Shown in pieces: positions 1 to 12,428 of a DNA stretch of 64,000 nucleotides. Under the pieces are notes generated by a model. It saw only the letters and a program-made list of their open reading frames with translations, was not told the origin of the DNA and did no database searches. The stretch lies in assembly GCA_015680685.1 (NCBI GenBank), contig MNCI01038168.1, forward strand, positions 34,912 to 98,911. The letters run 5' to 3'. The translations under genes were made by a program, and so were the position numbers. Each line of letters begins with the position of its first letter. Position 1 is the first letter of the stretch. The stretch comes from Gnetum montanum (lineage: Eukaryota; Streptophyta; Gnetopsida; Gnetales; Gnetaceae).

Positions 1-745
1 TATGGTTTAAGGAATACAAGAATAGCATCCACTCATCTCCATGCACATTGTAAACTCAAAAGAAAAAAAGCTAGTCCATTTCTTAAGTCCCCTCTTTATA
101 GGGGTATGATTGGATCCTTGAGATTTCTTTGTTGCTAAAGGTATAATCTAGAGTTTATAATCTCATACTTATTAAGATTTAGGTAAGAGAAAAGGAAAGT
201 ATACATGAATATCTTCAAGCATATATTGAGGTATGTTAAGATCACCCTTGACTACTACATAAAATTTGTGAAAGATGATGGTAACATCCATGCTTATCAT
301 GATGTTGATTATGAAGAAGATGAAGAAGGAAGAAACTCTATGAGTGATAACATAATATTCTAAAGGACCAATCCCATTTATTATAAAAAAAAAAACCAAA
401 CTTTATTTGCACTCTCATCATATAAAGTAGAATACAAGGCTATGGCTAAGTATGTTTAGCACATTCTTTGGTTCAAGTAGCTCATGACTCAATTAGGATT
501 TTATATCACATTTTCCATTAAGATAAAAATTGAAAAAATAATAATAATTCAAGTTTTCAAGGATCATGTTATGCATGAAAGATCCAGACATAAATATATC
601 AAATCCTATTTCATTAAGGCTGAAGTAAAAGAGAGTAAGATCTTGCCCAAGCATGTCTTCTCCACAGACTAAATTACTAATTTGTTTACCAAGTCACTTC
701 AAGAATTTAGAATTGGCTACTTGTTGAAGATCATTGTCATGATTA
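1..745 (+). pseudogene. Ty1/copia pol remnant (end of RT plus RNase H)
   Basis: This is the decayed 3' end of a copia polyprotein. At about 27-140 the translation reads through the RT end with the motif LYRGMIGSLRFL, typical of copia RT just before the RNase H. At about 300-480 it continues with DVDYEEDEEGRNSMSDN, then ALSSYKVEYKAMAKYV, the standard copia RNase H block. At 540-740 a block resembling HERSRHKYIKSYFIK is followed by ITNLFTKSLQEFRIGYL, the usual copia C-terminus. Stops and at least one frameshift break it, so it is not functional. The 5' part lies outside the window. Confidence 0.85.
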
Positions 746-769
746 AAGATGAAGACCCCTCCACATATT

Positions 770-1500
770 GCATCCTAAGGGAGGAATCATTTAACATTAT
801 TTAGGATGCTTATGTGTTTCATGTTTTTTTCTTGTATGTTAAAGTTTATAGGTCATATACATTATGTATCTATGAGGTCTATATGATTTATATTTTATTT
901 TTTAAAATGAACTTTGGAAAATAATGTGCACAAATTAGTAGAGTTATTACTAGCTTGTGAGGTATCATAATTGTAGCCATTATTTGATTTAGAGATGCTA
1001 CACATGCACAAAGTCAGTTACTAGAGATATTACTTGCATATATGAGGTGTTAAACATATAGAGAGATGCTGGAGGAGTGGAGTGATGATGAGAGAAGTAG
1101 TGTTCGTCCATGGTAACATCACACTTGTATAAATAATGATCCATTTGTTATTGGAAATCTCAAGAGAAAGGCAACTATTTTCTACAATTTTGTATATGCA
1201 TTCTCATTTTTTCTCTACTAAAGTCTCTCAAGAGCATTTTGGATTTTCTTGTTCACATGCTCTAAATTTTTTAATCATAATTTATTTTGATTTTATCTTA
1301 ATTTACTCTCATATTCACAATTACTCACATGTTTACAAATCAATCTCATTTCTCATCCTTTTTCTCATTTTTCAATTAAGCTCTCAAGTTTCCAAATTTT
1401 TTTGCATGCTCTTAATGCATTCTCTCAATTCTCAATTGTCAAATTTTTTCAAGCTCATGATTTTTCTTTATTTCAAGGGTTTTCTAGATTTTAATTAAAT
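770..1500 (+). mobile_element. Putative copia 3' LTR and polypurine tract
   Basis: A purine-rich run at about 777-788 (AAGGGAGGAATCA) follows directly after the end of the copia frame, where the polypurine tract belongs. A TATA-like TATAAATAA lies at about 1128. The exact LTR borders are not visible because only one LTR is in the window and the expected TG/CA ends are not clear. The 120-codon open frame at 1136-1498 is AT-rich and low in complexity, and I read it as chance. Confidence 0.4.
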
Positions 1501-1660
1501 CTACTATTTTAAATATTTTTAAAAAATATTTTAACTAGTTTAAGACATGCATCTTATTCATCTAGAGGCTTAAGTGTCATTAGTGTAATGTTTGGAAGTA
1601 CTTTATTTTAAATCTTGGTAGAAATTACAACTAAATCTCATCATTTCTCTACTACCTACA
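1500..1660. other. AT-rich spacer, nothing recognised
   Basis: No coding frame, RNA-like fold or repeat could be supported here. Confidence 0.5.
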
Positions 1661-2110
1661 CTATCATAATCTTACCATGATTCATGATTAACTCATGATT
1701 GAATTATTATAAGACCATAATTTATGGTTAGCTCATGAATAAATTCTTATAAGACCATGGCTCATGATCAAATCAAGATTCACCAAAATGACTCGTGTTG
1801 TACTTAGGATTGAACCACACAAACATCATGACCCATGGTCAACTCATGAGCTAGTTTATTCAATGGACCATGACTTATGATTAGCTCATGATTTCCTCTT
1901 TTTTATCCATAACCTTGTCTCTATCATCAACATTTTTTTATTATAACCATGACTCATGTTGTAATACCATAAATTATGATATTTTCATTTTTCAAATTTT
2001 TTGCTATTTCAAGCTTACCAAGATTTCTAATTAAATACTAGGACTTGTGTTGTACTACCAAAACCTCTCCCTAACTCATGGTCTAGCTCATGATGAATTT
2101 TCTAGTGGAG
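1660..2110. repeat. Degenerate CATGA/TCATG-rich repeat
   Basis: The stretch repeats variants of ACCATGACTCATGATTAGCT, each partly self-complementary around CATG/TCATGA, at irregular spacing. About ten copies can be picked out, for example near 1676, 1718, 1756, 1830, 1870, 1945 and 2080. It is an old, irregular minisatellite with no coding content. Confidence 0.55.
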
Positions 2111-3030
2111 TTTGGAATCAAAATTTCTACCATCAATACATCTTAGGGATGTTATTCTACTACATAAATCTCCAATAGTGATGAGATTATGGTGCCTAGT
2201 CATGGATCTTGGTCAAGCCATGGTGACCTCTTAAGCGACTAATATATTTTTGTCTACCTCTATATTAATTTTGGATAGACCAAGAGTGATGGAAAGGGCA
2301 TGGTATATAATACCACAATTACTAGTAAAGTTGTGGTGGCTTAAAATTCTCTCAAACAGACACCATTAATAGATGTTATTTTTATAAGTGAATTATAAGA
2401 CATGGTCTAGCCTCTAGACTCACCATGAGTCATTGAGGTTTTGTGAGAAAATTACCTAAGTGTCAAAAACATGAAATTTGAAATAATTATAGGCCAATTT
2501 TGATTAAGGAATAAATGATAATGATGTTTGAGCTATAGATCTATAACTACATGAGTTAATTATAATTTGAAAAATGATGAATTGGATTATAATTATGGAT
2601 TTGGAGAGGTATTTGGATTTCAATATAAATGGGTAGCTTAGCTTGAAATTTGGGTATCAATTTAGGCATACAAATGCACATAAAGTGCTAGAAAACCTAC
2701 CACAACGTAGGAGGCTTTTATTAAACTCATTTGAAGATCATTTTCATTAGATTTATCATCAAACTAGCTTGCCCTTTGAGACATGAAAATTAGAACTTTA
2801 ACATATATAAGATGTCCATTCTTAGACTTGAATTTGTGATATAACTGGGGTTGAAATTACATGAAATGTGCTTAGAATTATAAGCCTACATAACCTCAAG
2901 CATGAATAAGGGTTGGACTTCAAATTTAGCTAAAACTAAAAGGTTACTTATGCCTACTAAGGCCCCCTAGATCTATTAAACCAATTTTAAAATTCATTTG
3001 ATGGAATTTATTTAAATTTATAACTCAATG
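2110..3030. other. Gene-free AT-rich stretch
   Basis: No coding frame of note and no family recognised. It is probably very old transposon-derived DNA, but nothing in it proves that. Confidence 0.4.
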
Positions 3031-3101
3031 CTACTTAGTGAAATCGAACTTGTGACCTAGGGATTACCAAGCTAAGATCCTTACCACTAGGCTAACAATT
3101 C
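3031..3101 (-). repeat. tRNA-derived SINE head (tRNA-like, degenerate)
   Basis: Read on the minus strand, the block has an A-box-like TTAGCCTAGTGGTAAGG and, about 30 nt later, a B-box-like AAGTTCGATTTC, with an anticodon-like loop around TTGGTAA between them. It is followed by an AT-rich tail. The internal Pol III promoter is kept but the acceptor stem does not pair well, which is typical of a SINE head and not of a working tRNA. The outer borders are unclear. Confidence 0.5.
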
Positions 3102-3690
3102 ATAATAAACATAAGAAAATTAGAGGAAAACTTAGTCATTCATGGCTATCACTTTTTTACAATAAACACAACATTATAACTATGTGGAGAAAAAATCCAA
3201 TCTCTACTCATTTTATTCATAAAAACAAAAATACATATTCAACTGACATTAGAGAAAATACTACATTCATGCTTCAAATAAAGTAGCATTTATAAATTCT
3301 AACATAGCTACCCATTTCAGAAAACATTTGAAACCATAGCAATTATAATAAAGCTTCAACTATAAGCATATGCATAAATAATAAAAATAAAGAATAAATA
3401 TGGAATCTCTTGGATGCATCTTCATGGTCTCTTTGAAGATTCTTCTCTTCATCTAAAACTCATAGGAAGTTATAAGACAAATGTGGAACGATGAACTACT
3501 TCAAGTTACTATAACTGTGGCTCAAGCCCCATGAACAAAAATACATGAATCTTCTTCTTTTAGAATCATTGGTGTTATAGTAATTTAAGTCTTTAAGATA
3601 AGGTCCTACATACTTCTCAACAATTATGTACTTGTACTGTTACATCATAATCATATAACAAAGCTATTGCTTCTTGATGAGCGATGAGTA
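3101..3690. other. Gene-free AT-rich stretch
   Basis: Nothing is supported beyond AT-rich unique-looking DNA. It leads into the direct repeat that starts near 3690. Confidence 0.4.
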
Positions 3691-4310
3691 AACCCAACAT
3701 CCAATAATGCAATTCACATAAGCATGCATACATGACTAGATCATAATCCATGGATAAGACAATATGTGCACTAGCTAGTTAATGTTAAGGTCATTAATTA
3801 TTGTCTTCTCACTAAGGTTGGTAATGGTTAAAGCCTATGGTCCAACTCATAGCAAGGCATATGATGTAATGATACTATTTTATAGTCATAGTGCAAAACT
3901 AAAACATAGTAAATTGAATGTTAAATCTAGTATCTAAGAAATGATGGGATAAATACTAAACTAATCCATTAGTGATAAGAATTCAATCCTAGCTTACCAT
4001 ATATTCCTTGAGCTAACATAACCACCATTGGAATTACCAAGTAACTCATAACTAGTTAAACCAAACAAAGTTACTACTAGATTACTAAATGATTATATGT
4101 TATACTGGAAACTAGTTGTAGCTATCTCACCAAAATACTAACATACAATAGAAATGTAAATTTCATAGGAGAAGTAAACGACAAGTGAAAGTAAAATTAT
4201 TTTAATTGATATGATATAATGAATAGAAATGATCTCAATCATGTCCTTCATGGAATATTTCCAAGTATATTCCATTCCAATAAAGATTTTGTACAATCTA
4301 CAATGTCATT
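3690..4310 (+). repeat. Direct repeat, copy 1 (partner at 6265-7045)
   Basis: Long collinear similarity to 6265-7045, including TTAATGTTAAGG, AGCAAGG(C/T)ATATGATG, TAGTAAATTGAAT and AATAAAG near the end. The copies are clearly diverged. They could be two LTRs of an element with a roughly 2 kb interior, or two insertions of one old family. Terminal TG/CA and a primer site were not identifiable. Copy 1 holds the empty site for the small insertion seen in copy 2. Confidence 0.55.
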
Positions 4311-6265
4311 AATAAAACAAATCTATATATACTTGTACATACTTCATTCTTTTTCACATTTGCTTCAAATCATGTAAGGATTTTATATCATTTTCTTATT
4401 CTAAAATCTTTTAGATGTTCTACGTTTCTAATCACCTAGCTAATTCACATCCTCTTTTAATCTTTAAGACTTCAAAGCTAAGCTATTAATCACGGGGAAA
4501 ATGTTGTATGCTATTCAACATTTGTGAAAAATGTAATATTAATTTCTAGAGTAATAATTTCAATTATTTTGGTCAGATTTTAAAAATTTTAGGAATCATT
4601 TTTGATTATGTGTGAGCCAAGAATGTTTTAATTATAGAATCTTGATTTTTTTTCAATTTATCAAGGATTAATTTCTACTACTTTGAGCATTTTAATTATA
4701 TGGAAAAAATTGCAAAAGTATGATGTAAAGTTACTATGCTTGCAATCAAAATAACAATTTAAGAAACTCTTCCTCTAATTTCATTATTATGCTGTGTAAT
4801 TTTGGAAACTTTACAAGGAACTTTTGATTAAGTACAATCTAGCACTTTTGGCCAAAATAATGAAACTTCTAATTACACAATCACTTTTGAGCATAAGGAT
4901 ATTTTTCTTGTAATATTTGATATAAATTAAGAGATTATAGAATCATTAAAAATAAAAATTGAATTTTCTATGGATATTAGAAAAAATTAAATAATCCTTA
5001 GTGATTATAGATGGCTTGGAAGAAAAACCATGTAATTATAGGATCATCACATCCTTTCAAGAAATGAACAAGGCAAGAACATGATAGAGGATGAGGAATA
5101 AATTAGTCACAAGAGCCACAAGTAAAAGGGCAAGAGACATACTACAATCCATTCATAAGCCAAAATAGTAGACATAGCAATTAGTGTAGGCTAAATCATT
5201 TGGGCCACTAGCTCTTGGAATAGGTAGACAATTGACACATTTAGATGACTGCAAGAATGAAATATATGAAAAATTTGTTATGTTAGAACATATTATGGAG
5301 TTAAATTTTACTCCATTTCTATAATTTTCATGGTACAAAGTTTGAGATCAACTCCTAGCTTTACCATTCTACATTACAATTTTCACCAATAATGAATGAC
5401 TAGGAGAAACATCCTAATTCTGGCATAACAAATAGGAGGATGCCACTATAAAAATTGAAGATCTTATAGTATGATATAAGATTAGTGTAATTGCCAAGGC
5501 ATTAGAATTATCTAATATTGGTACACCAACCACTCTAATCTCTACTCACTTAAATCTTGAGCCCCATAAGTTATGATTAGAACAGGCATATTATAATGAT
5601 AGAAAGAAGTATAGTTCATTATCTATAGTAGAGAAAGTTTATTTTAAAATAGGAACCTATCACATGTATCCTACAATATTCTTGGATATGGTTTCCATAT
5701 ATGTTACTAGAGGAAGTACAATCATCAGTGGACAATATCCTATCAATTTGACACATCTTATTTTTCTTGAGATGGAATGTAGATTTAAAGAAAGATAATA
5801 AAGAAAATTAATACTACCATTTCTCTACCTAATTAGAAAATTATGAAAAAAAGCTAAAATTCTAAAGTATATTAATGATGTTATTAGAAGAGTTTAAAAT
5901 GCATCGTAGGAAGAAATGACTAAGCCTGTGCCAATAAAGAAAGAACAAGTTGAAGCAACACATACTATAAAAGTGATAATTGTATCCACTCTAGTAACAA
6001 ATCTTCCAACAATAGGGACTAGCTAAGTAGGATCAAGCAATGTTATTTCCACTACAAAACTAATATATTATATACCTACCATGTGTTATTTGTAGGAATT
6101 TGTAGAAATATTTAGTAGAGAACAAGAGAAGTGGCTATAATATTAAAAGTTAGACAAGATCAGCCATAAGTCTGATAAGATCATGTTACAAGATAGATTT
6201 TAGTAAATGTTACACAAAATGACTAGAATGCACAAATCACTTGTAATGATGTCAATGACAAGCAA
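4310..6265. other. Interior between the direct repeats, no gene recognised
   Basis: AT-rich with short open stretches only. Nothing resembles RT, integrase, protease or a gag domain strongly enough to name. If the flanking repeats are LTRs, this would be the interior of a small non-autonomous element. Confidence 0.35.
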
Positions 6266-7045
6266 CAAGAATATCCAATGTCTAATTATATAATTTACAT
6301 AAGCATATACATGTAACCATATCATAATCTGTGGATGGGATAATATGTACTATAGCCAACTAATGTTAAGGTTGTTAATCATTGTCTTCTTACTAGAGTT
6401 AGAAGCAGTTAAAGCATATGGTTTATCTCATAGCAAGGTATATGATGCAAGGATGTTGATCAGCTATGATAGTGAGAAATTAGAATATAGTAAATTGAAT
6501 ATTAAATCTATTAACTAAGAAATAATGGAAATAAATGCTAAACTACCCCAATGGTAATAAGCATCTAATTTTGACTTACCATACATACCTTCGGCTAGTA
6601 TAACTACCAATGGGATTACCAAGCAACTTGTTATTAGATGAATCAAGAAAGGTTATTATTAGGTTATTAGAACATTATACATTATGCTCAAAACCAATCA
6701 TACTTATCTTCATGAAATACTAATACAAAAAGAATCATTGCTTAGAGCCACAATGTTCATCCTATTAAGTAGGGTTCTAGAAGGATTGGTAGATGAGTGA
6801 AAGCTTAATCTCTTTAAGTGGATACATCAAGGGTTGAACCTAGGTTGTTGAAATACTAATGTACAATGAAAATGTAAATTTCATTGAAAAAGTAAATGAC
6901 ATTCTATACTAAATGAAAATAAAAGGTAAAATTATTTGAAGTGATAATATAATGATCGAAAATGATCTTGATCTTTATTGTTAGTAATCGAATGGATCCA
7001 TGTATATCATACTTTAATAAAGGCATCGTACAATTACTTTAGAAC
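6265..7045 (+). repeat. Direct repeat, copy 2 (partner at 3690-4310)
   Basis: Collinear with copy 1 but interrupted at 6725-6848 by an extra segment that copy 1 lacks. An AATAAAG-like signal near the end matches the one in copy 1. Confidence 0.55.
6713..6860 (-). mobile_element. 124-bp insertion with 12-bp target duplication, SINE-like
   Basis: TGAAATACTAAT occurs at 6713-6724 and again at 6849-6860. Copy 1 of the surrounding repeat has this site only once, near 4128-4141, so 6725-6848 is an insertion. It contains a B-box-like GGGTTGAACCT close to its right end. Its left end is T-rich when read on the minus strand, as expected for a tRNA-related SINE in minus orientation. The long duplication fits LINE-type target-primed insertion. 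Family unknown. Confidence 0.6.
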
Positions 7046-7566
7046 ACACTTTGGACACTCATGGACTAACACTAAATTCATGGATTAAAACTATAAGAGT
7101 CTAATTGCTATGTGGTCCAAAAAGTTGCTTAGGTACAATAGGTAGCTAGAATTTGGAGGCATGACCAAGATCAAATACATTCTATCAATAACATCATACA
7201 TACACATAAAATATCATACTTGACTTATAAACTATTCATATACCCCCATAACTTATTAAAAACTCATCCACAAGTTAAACAAAAGTAGGATAAATTTTGT
7301 TATGAGTTTTTCATGCAATTCAAATGATTGATTTCTAAGAAGATAAAAAAATAATTTAAAAATAAGTCAATAACTAAACTAGAATTTTGCATTACATTTT
7401 TATTTGAGTAGGTTACAAAAAATAATAAAAATCATCTAAACAGGTAATAAAAATAAAAGTTTTTATATGATCTTTATACCAGCTAATGTAGGTCTTCATG
7501 TACTACTTAGTAGTGGCAGTTCTTCCTACATTAGCTACTTCTAAAGCTACTTTCCTAAATATTTGG
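7045..7566. other. Gene-free flank of element G
   Basis: AT-rich, nothing recognised. It ends at the TG that begins the 5' LTR of G. Confidence 0.4.
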
Positions 7567-7656
7567 TGTATTGACATCTCTTTCAATTCCCTTATTCTCT
7601 TCCCTACATGTGATCTATATAGGTTTCAAGCTTTGTGGTGCTCTTTTGGAGGTCAT
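7567..7656 (+). repeat. 5' LTR of G, first part
   Basis: Matches the first 90 bp of the 3' LTR at 25882, including CTCTTTCAATTCCC and GTAGGTTTC-like blocks. It ends with GTCAT (7652-7656), the target duplication of element A. Confidence 0.75.
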
Positions 7657-8128
7657 TGTCACATCCCCATTCCAAAATGATGCAATTGCCTAATGAAGAT
7701 GGTGTCTCTTCATAACAAGTCTTATTGTCATCCTAACAAGACCTGAAAGGATAGTTGTGATTAAGACCCGAAAATTCATGTTGTAATAATAGACGTGTCT
7801 CTTGTAGTAACCTTTGGGGATTTGACCTAATGCATTTATACCCAAGGTTAGAGTCATGCCAGCATGGAGTTGCAAAGCTTGGAGAGGCAAGTAATGGGAG
7901 CCAAGTGAAGTGGGACAAGAAGTGAACTAGCCATCCCTTCTAGATAGGTTATAGGCCTAATCATGGTAGCAGTGCTAGATTGCCTCTAAGGGATAGATGC
8001 CAAAGGAAGAAAATCACAAGGAACACCCTCTCAGAGCATGATCTAGATACACTTTTCCATATAAATAAAGCGTTCTTTTCTTTCTTTTTCTACATTTTTT
8101 CTATTATTTTCTTTATACATAATGTTGA
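7657..8128 (+). repeat. 5' LTR of A, first part
   Basis: Collinear with 19840-20307 of the 3' LTR, sharing GCCTAATGAAGATG, GGCATTTATACC-like and GATACACTTTTC blocks. It is broken after GTTGA (8124-8128) by element B. Confidence 0.85.
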
Positions 8129-8934
8129 TGATGAGCCATGATATCACATCTACGATATCGCATTGGCCCCTGCGATATCGTGTACATGATATCGTAGCCC
8201 ATCACCAGTTCTATAAATAAGAGGCAGCTTTCCCTTGTTTTCACATCTAGATCTAGACCCTTAGCCAAACTATAGTAGTTTTACCATTCCAAAGAGCTAG
8301 AATAATTTCCATGTGCCCATAGTAGGAGTCTCAAAGTGAATGGATCTTTATTCAAGAAATTTTGTACCTGAGCACACAATTGTGTATGGCAATAAAGACA
8401 AACTTTCTGATAAACCTTGTAGCATATGGACTAAGCTAAATAGGACTTTAATTATTGTTAAATACTTAAATGCTTTCTTAGGGACTTAATCTTTCTCAAC
8501 CCTTCACTCTCTTAGTTAAGTGCATTCAGTACGACCACTTTGAGCATGTGTGCTACGCTTGGTAACCCAGTAACAAATAGCATTTGGTAATCCCAGTAGT
8601 GTTGCATTGGTTTAGGGTGTGTACGGCAAGTGGGAGTGGATACTGATGCTAGGATGATTAAAGCTTAGTTAGTGAAAGTTAGTTACTTAGTCTCTTCACC
8701 CTTTTCCCTCTTAGCATAGGCGATAAAAAGATAAAAGACATAAAAAATCATGTACCTCAAGCTTACTTAACCATACAACCATGACAAATATAAGTAAGCT
8801 TGGGAAGACAACGATTGATCAACCTTAAATGTTCCATAAGGCACATAAGCACTTAGTCCTTGGAGTTCAACTGGATTGCGTGTGTAACACTCGTATTCAT
8901 ATGGTTGAGTGTAGGAGTACCTCGCTACTCATCA
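8129..8934 (+). repeat. 5' LTR of B
   Basis: 806 bp, TGATGAG to CTCATCA, matching 14355-15135 at its other end and the LTRs of C in inverse orientation. Confidence 0.85.
8140..8219 (+). promoter_or_regulatory. U3 promoter of B: four GATATC palindromes upstream of a TATA box
   Basis: GATATC occurs at 8140, 8154, 8174 and 8188, mostly inside longer palindromes such as GCGATATCG. The spacings are 14, 20 and 14 bp, that is, a 34-bp unit used twice. A TATA box, CTATAAATAA, follows at 8211-8220. The same layout is present in the LTRs of C (GATATC at 46519, 46533, 46550 and 46567, minus orientation). A role as transcription-factor sites is inferred. Confidence 0.6.
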
Positions 8935-8935
8935 T

Positions 8936-8953
8936 TGATGTCGTTGCCAAGGA
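8936..8953 (+). other. Primer binding site of B (tRNA-Asp type, degenerate)
   Basis: TGATGTCGTTGCCAAGGA agrees with the Athila-type site TGGCGCCGTTGCCGGGGA at 13 of 18 positions, and every mismatch is a transition. It starts one base after the LTR end. Confidence 0.65.
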
Positions 8954-9083
8954 CTTAGTTTTTTGTGCACTATGTAAAACATAGGATATCATTCACATCG
9001 TTGGGAAGCTAAAATGAACCCTTAGGGTTGATTAGAAGAAAGAAAATAAAATAATGGTAATTAGCACACTGAATAAGACAACA

Positions 9084-12000
9084 ATGTCTTCTTCTTCACA
9101 CAAAAGCATTTCACCGCCTAGGAACGACACTAGAGACAGTCAGCAGCACAACACACATAACCAAAATCCACCAGTTCCTCAATAATTCAATGTGGTATAT
9201 ATTCATCACAATGAATATATACCTGACTTTACCTTTGTCTTCCATCAAGATGAACAACTACGATGGAGAGATTTGGAGGGTAACATCGTGCTACCTCTAA
9301 ACAGAGCCGCCCCCAACATGCTTCTTCGTGCCCTTGCACAAATAGGCATGTTACAATTATACACTAAGTACGTTTTGTACCATCCCACAGAAGCGCAACA
9401 TCAATGGGACTCACGGCAAGAGAGTTACCATACATCGTTGAAGGGCAAAGGACCCCAAAACACTTCACCCATCTTAAGCAAAATCAAGGGTAGTGAACCT
9501 ATTTTAATAGGTTCTCCACAAAATGATTTTCCCCCTCCTAACTATGGTGAGGAGGTGGTGTATCAGAACCTTCACTCCACGATTTACAATCCTAGTTCTG
9601 ATCCTCACGAACACCAAGTGTTCAATGAGGGAACACAAACACATAATGAGGGTAGGCAGTCTGATCTTCATCACGATTAGGATTGACACCACCAAAGAGA
9701 AGGTAGGAAACATTGTCATGGCAATGGTTCTCCTTCCTCTTCCCCATCATCATCACATTCACCCTCTTCTTTAACATTAGGATGCAGTCATAAGGAACCT
9801 CACCATGAAAATAAAGGTAAAGAGAGTGAGAAACCTCAACAAGAGAGTCGAGAGTAAGGACGAGGGCATTTGAGAGAATCAAGGTATGGAAGAAGGGAAA
9901 GTAGGGAACTATGTAGGCATCATAGACGCCATGAGAGAAATGACCATGATGAATCCCTACTTGCAACCCAAAGCATGTTAGACATCACGGAGGTCATTAG
10001 AATAGCTACAAGGCACCAAAAAGATAGCCAGATCAAGAGACTAGACATGAATAATATTCCATGATTTGAGGGGGGATACAACATTGATCCGCAAAACCAC
10101 TTACAAGCATTCCATGATGCCTATGCCTTGCAAAACATTGAAAATGAGTGGAAAAAGTTAAAGTTGTTTCCTAGGACACTCATAAAAGAAGTGAAAAGCT
10201 GGTATCAATCCTTGGAATTGAAATCCATTTAAAGGTGGAGTACGATGCTAGAATTATTTAACGATAAATATCAAACGTACTCCCAAGTGTCCAACTTGTG
10301 AAAGCATATCCAAGGATGGAAGTAGGGTAATCATGAACCCTTGAATGCTTCCATGGACCAATATTATGCACTATTACATCATTTCCTAGGCCATGGTTAT
10401 GCACAATAGGATCAAATACGCCACCTCATAAATGGGCGAAGGCATGAAACCAAGAGAACTCTTGGAACATATGCCCAAGGGAGATTATCTAAAATTAGGT
10501 CCCATTAGGTTCATAGATTGTTGGAACAAGTAGCTAAGAAAGAAGGAGAGCTATGTAAGAGAGAAAGCACCAAAGAGTACAACCTCGATCCTACCCTCCG
10601 AAAGAGGGGAGTAAGATTCTGTGAAGAGGAGGAAGAGTCACCACTTGAGGAGATGGTGAATAGAAAAATCTTTCCACTTCAAAAATTAATAGAAGTTTTA
10701 GCTAAGGTAGATCAAATGTGAGACTCCTTAGATAGTAGATTTGAAACCGTCCTTAAAATTTTAGAGGAGTCTAAGGAGCGAAGTAGTGACTATGATAAAA
10801 AGAAGAAGAGAGACTTAGACCATGCACATAACAAAGGTAAGGGTAAAATGGCTATCACTTAAGAGGTTGTGGATTCTAATACATACAATGATAGTGGATG
10901 TGAGATCTACCAATATGACCATCCTAAGGGATGTTGCCCAATAATCTCACATCTACAAGAGTCTAGGGTGTATGCACTCAACCCAAGACTTAAAAAACAA
11001 CAAGCACCCTGAAGGTTACCTTATCCCCAAGGTAACCCAAGGCAGTTCTACAAATCATTAACATATTATCCAAGAGAAACCCCACCAAAACCTATTAAGC
11101 AACACTATCAATGGCAATACCCACAATCATAAGGGATGCCACCGTCAAGGCAACAATACCCTTACTGGCAACTGAACCCATATGGCTATTACGTGTAGCA
11201 GTCAGTCCCTCCAAGTAACTCTATTGGTCACGTAACCCCACAATGTCACTATCAAGCTTGAGAGTATTATAGGACTCCTTCTCCTGGGAAAGACACACCA
11301 CATCCATACCATCCTCCAAATCCATCTGTCTCTCTTACACTAATAGCTCCACTACCACCTGCTCTAGCAATGCAAGGGGAACTCCCCACTCAACTATAGC
11401 AACGTAATGCTACAAGAGCTGTAAACCTCCAACCTATTGCTGGTTCTAACAACTGTATAAAAAGAAGACATTTCTTTAGAACCAATAGCCCAAATAAGCT
11501 CTCACAACCACAAGTGGTTGAGTCTATGACCATTCCTCCATCAAATAAGGCTTCGAAGCTCCCTTCAAACCAAAAATAGAGCTCAACACACATGGTTATG
11601 TTAACTCATACAGTCACTGAGTGGATAAAGGTCAGCCACCTTCCCAGGAAATTCTCTGACCCTAGAAGTCCCTTGATCTACCTCCAAGTCACTGGGAATA
11701 AACTATGTAAGGCTCTTCTTGACTCAAGTTCCAAAGACAACTTAATATCACAACAAATGTATAAAGCCTGAAACTTGCCTCCACTTAAGAAGAGTAATAT
11801 TCACTTAGAGCTGGTTGACCAGTCCATCATGGTTCCCTTGGGACTTGTGGAGGACATCGTTACAACTGTGTGTGGTTGGTCATACCCAGCTAATTTCCTA
11901 GTAATATAAGTAAATAATGATAAAGGGAACTTCCTAATAATAATGGGGAGGGCATGGCTAAGTACCATAAATACATGCCTAGGAATCTATGATCTTTCCC

Positions 12001-12428
12001 TAGAAATATCTAAGGAAAACACTTATGGAAAGATTGAGAAGAAGAAGGTTCCATGCATCACATACAGTGATACAGAGGGTGATGACGTACAAGAGTGTTC
12101 AGCATCTCCTACATGCAACCGGTGTGCCCAAGAAGTTAACGTACAAAAGTGCATATATGTAGCAACCACACAATAAGAGAACACCTAGTGTTTAATAGCC
12201 AATAAGGAGAGAAACTCACCAACATGCATGGAATTAACTGGGGGAACAACTTACGCTCATGTCGAAAGCAGAGATACACTAGAGCAAGAGCGTCACCAAT
12301 TTCCAACCCTTAACCTGAAAACATCAATTGGGAGAAGTTGGACACTTCTAAAAAATTCAAACAAGTGCTCATTATTTTGGATCTCTCCCTTTCAATTCAA
12401 TCATGAGGGAGATGGCCACCTATGCTGA
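9084..12428 (+). pseudogene. gag-protease polyprotein of B (stops, no net frameshift)
   Basis: Start chosen at ATG 9084 (MSSSSHKS), where C also starts (MSSSSSHKS). The frame runs for about 1,115 codons to 12428, broken by some twenty stop codons, yet it stays in the same phase throughout. Order: a basic/acidic N-terminal region with His/Ser-rich tracts; a retrotransposon gag domain (about 9970-10520; motifs NHLQAFHDAYAL, TLIKEVKSWYQSLE, TMLELFNDKYQTY); a charged linker; a short Cys/His block, YQYDHPKGCCP; a proline-rich stretch; and an aspartic protease whose active site reads LLDSSSKDNLIS (family usually D-S/T-G) and ends IIMGRAWLST. The gag would form the particle and the protease would cut it. 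Not functional as it stands. Confidence 0.8.

Noticed and set aside
1136-1498. 120-codon frame after the copia fragment
   Set aside because: Phe/Ser/Ile-rich low-complexity translation in a probable LTR, with no domain.
3031-3101. A functional tRNA gene
   Set aside because: A and B boxes are present but the acceptor stem does not pair and the 3' end runs into an AT-rich tail. SINE head is the better reading.
9504-9966. Minus-strand and out-of-phase open frames over the B gag
   Set aside because: Shadows of the gag frame, which matches C, D and E.
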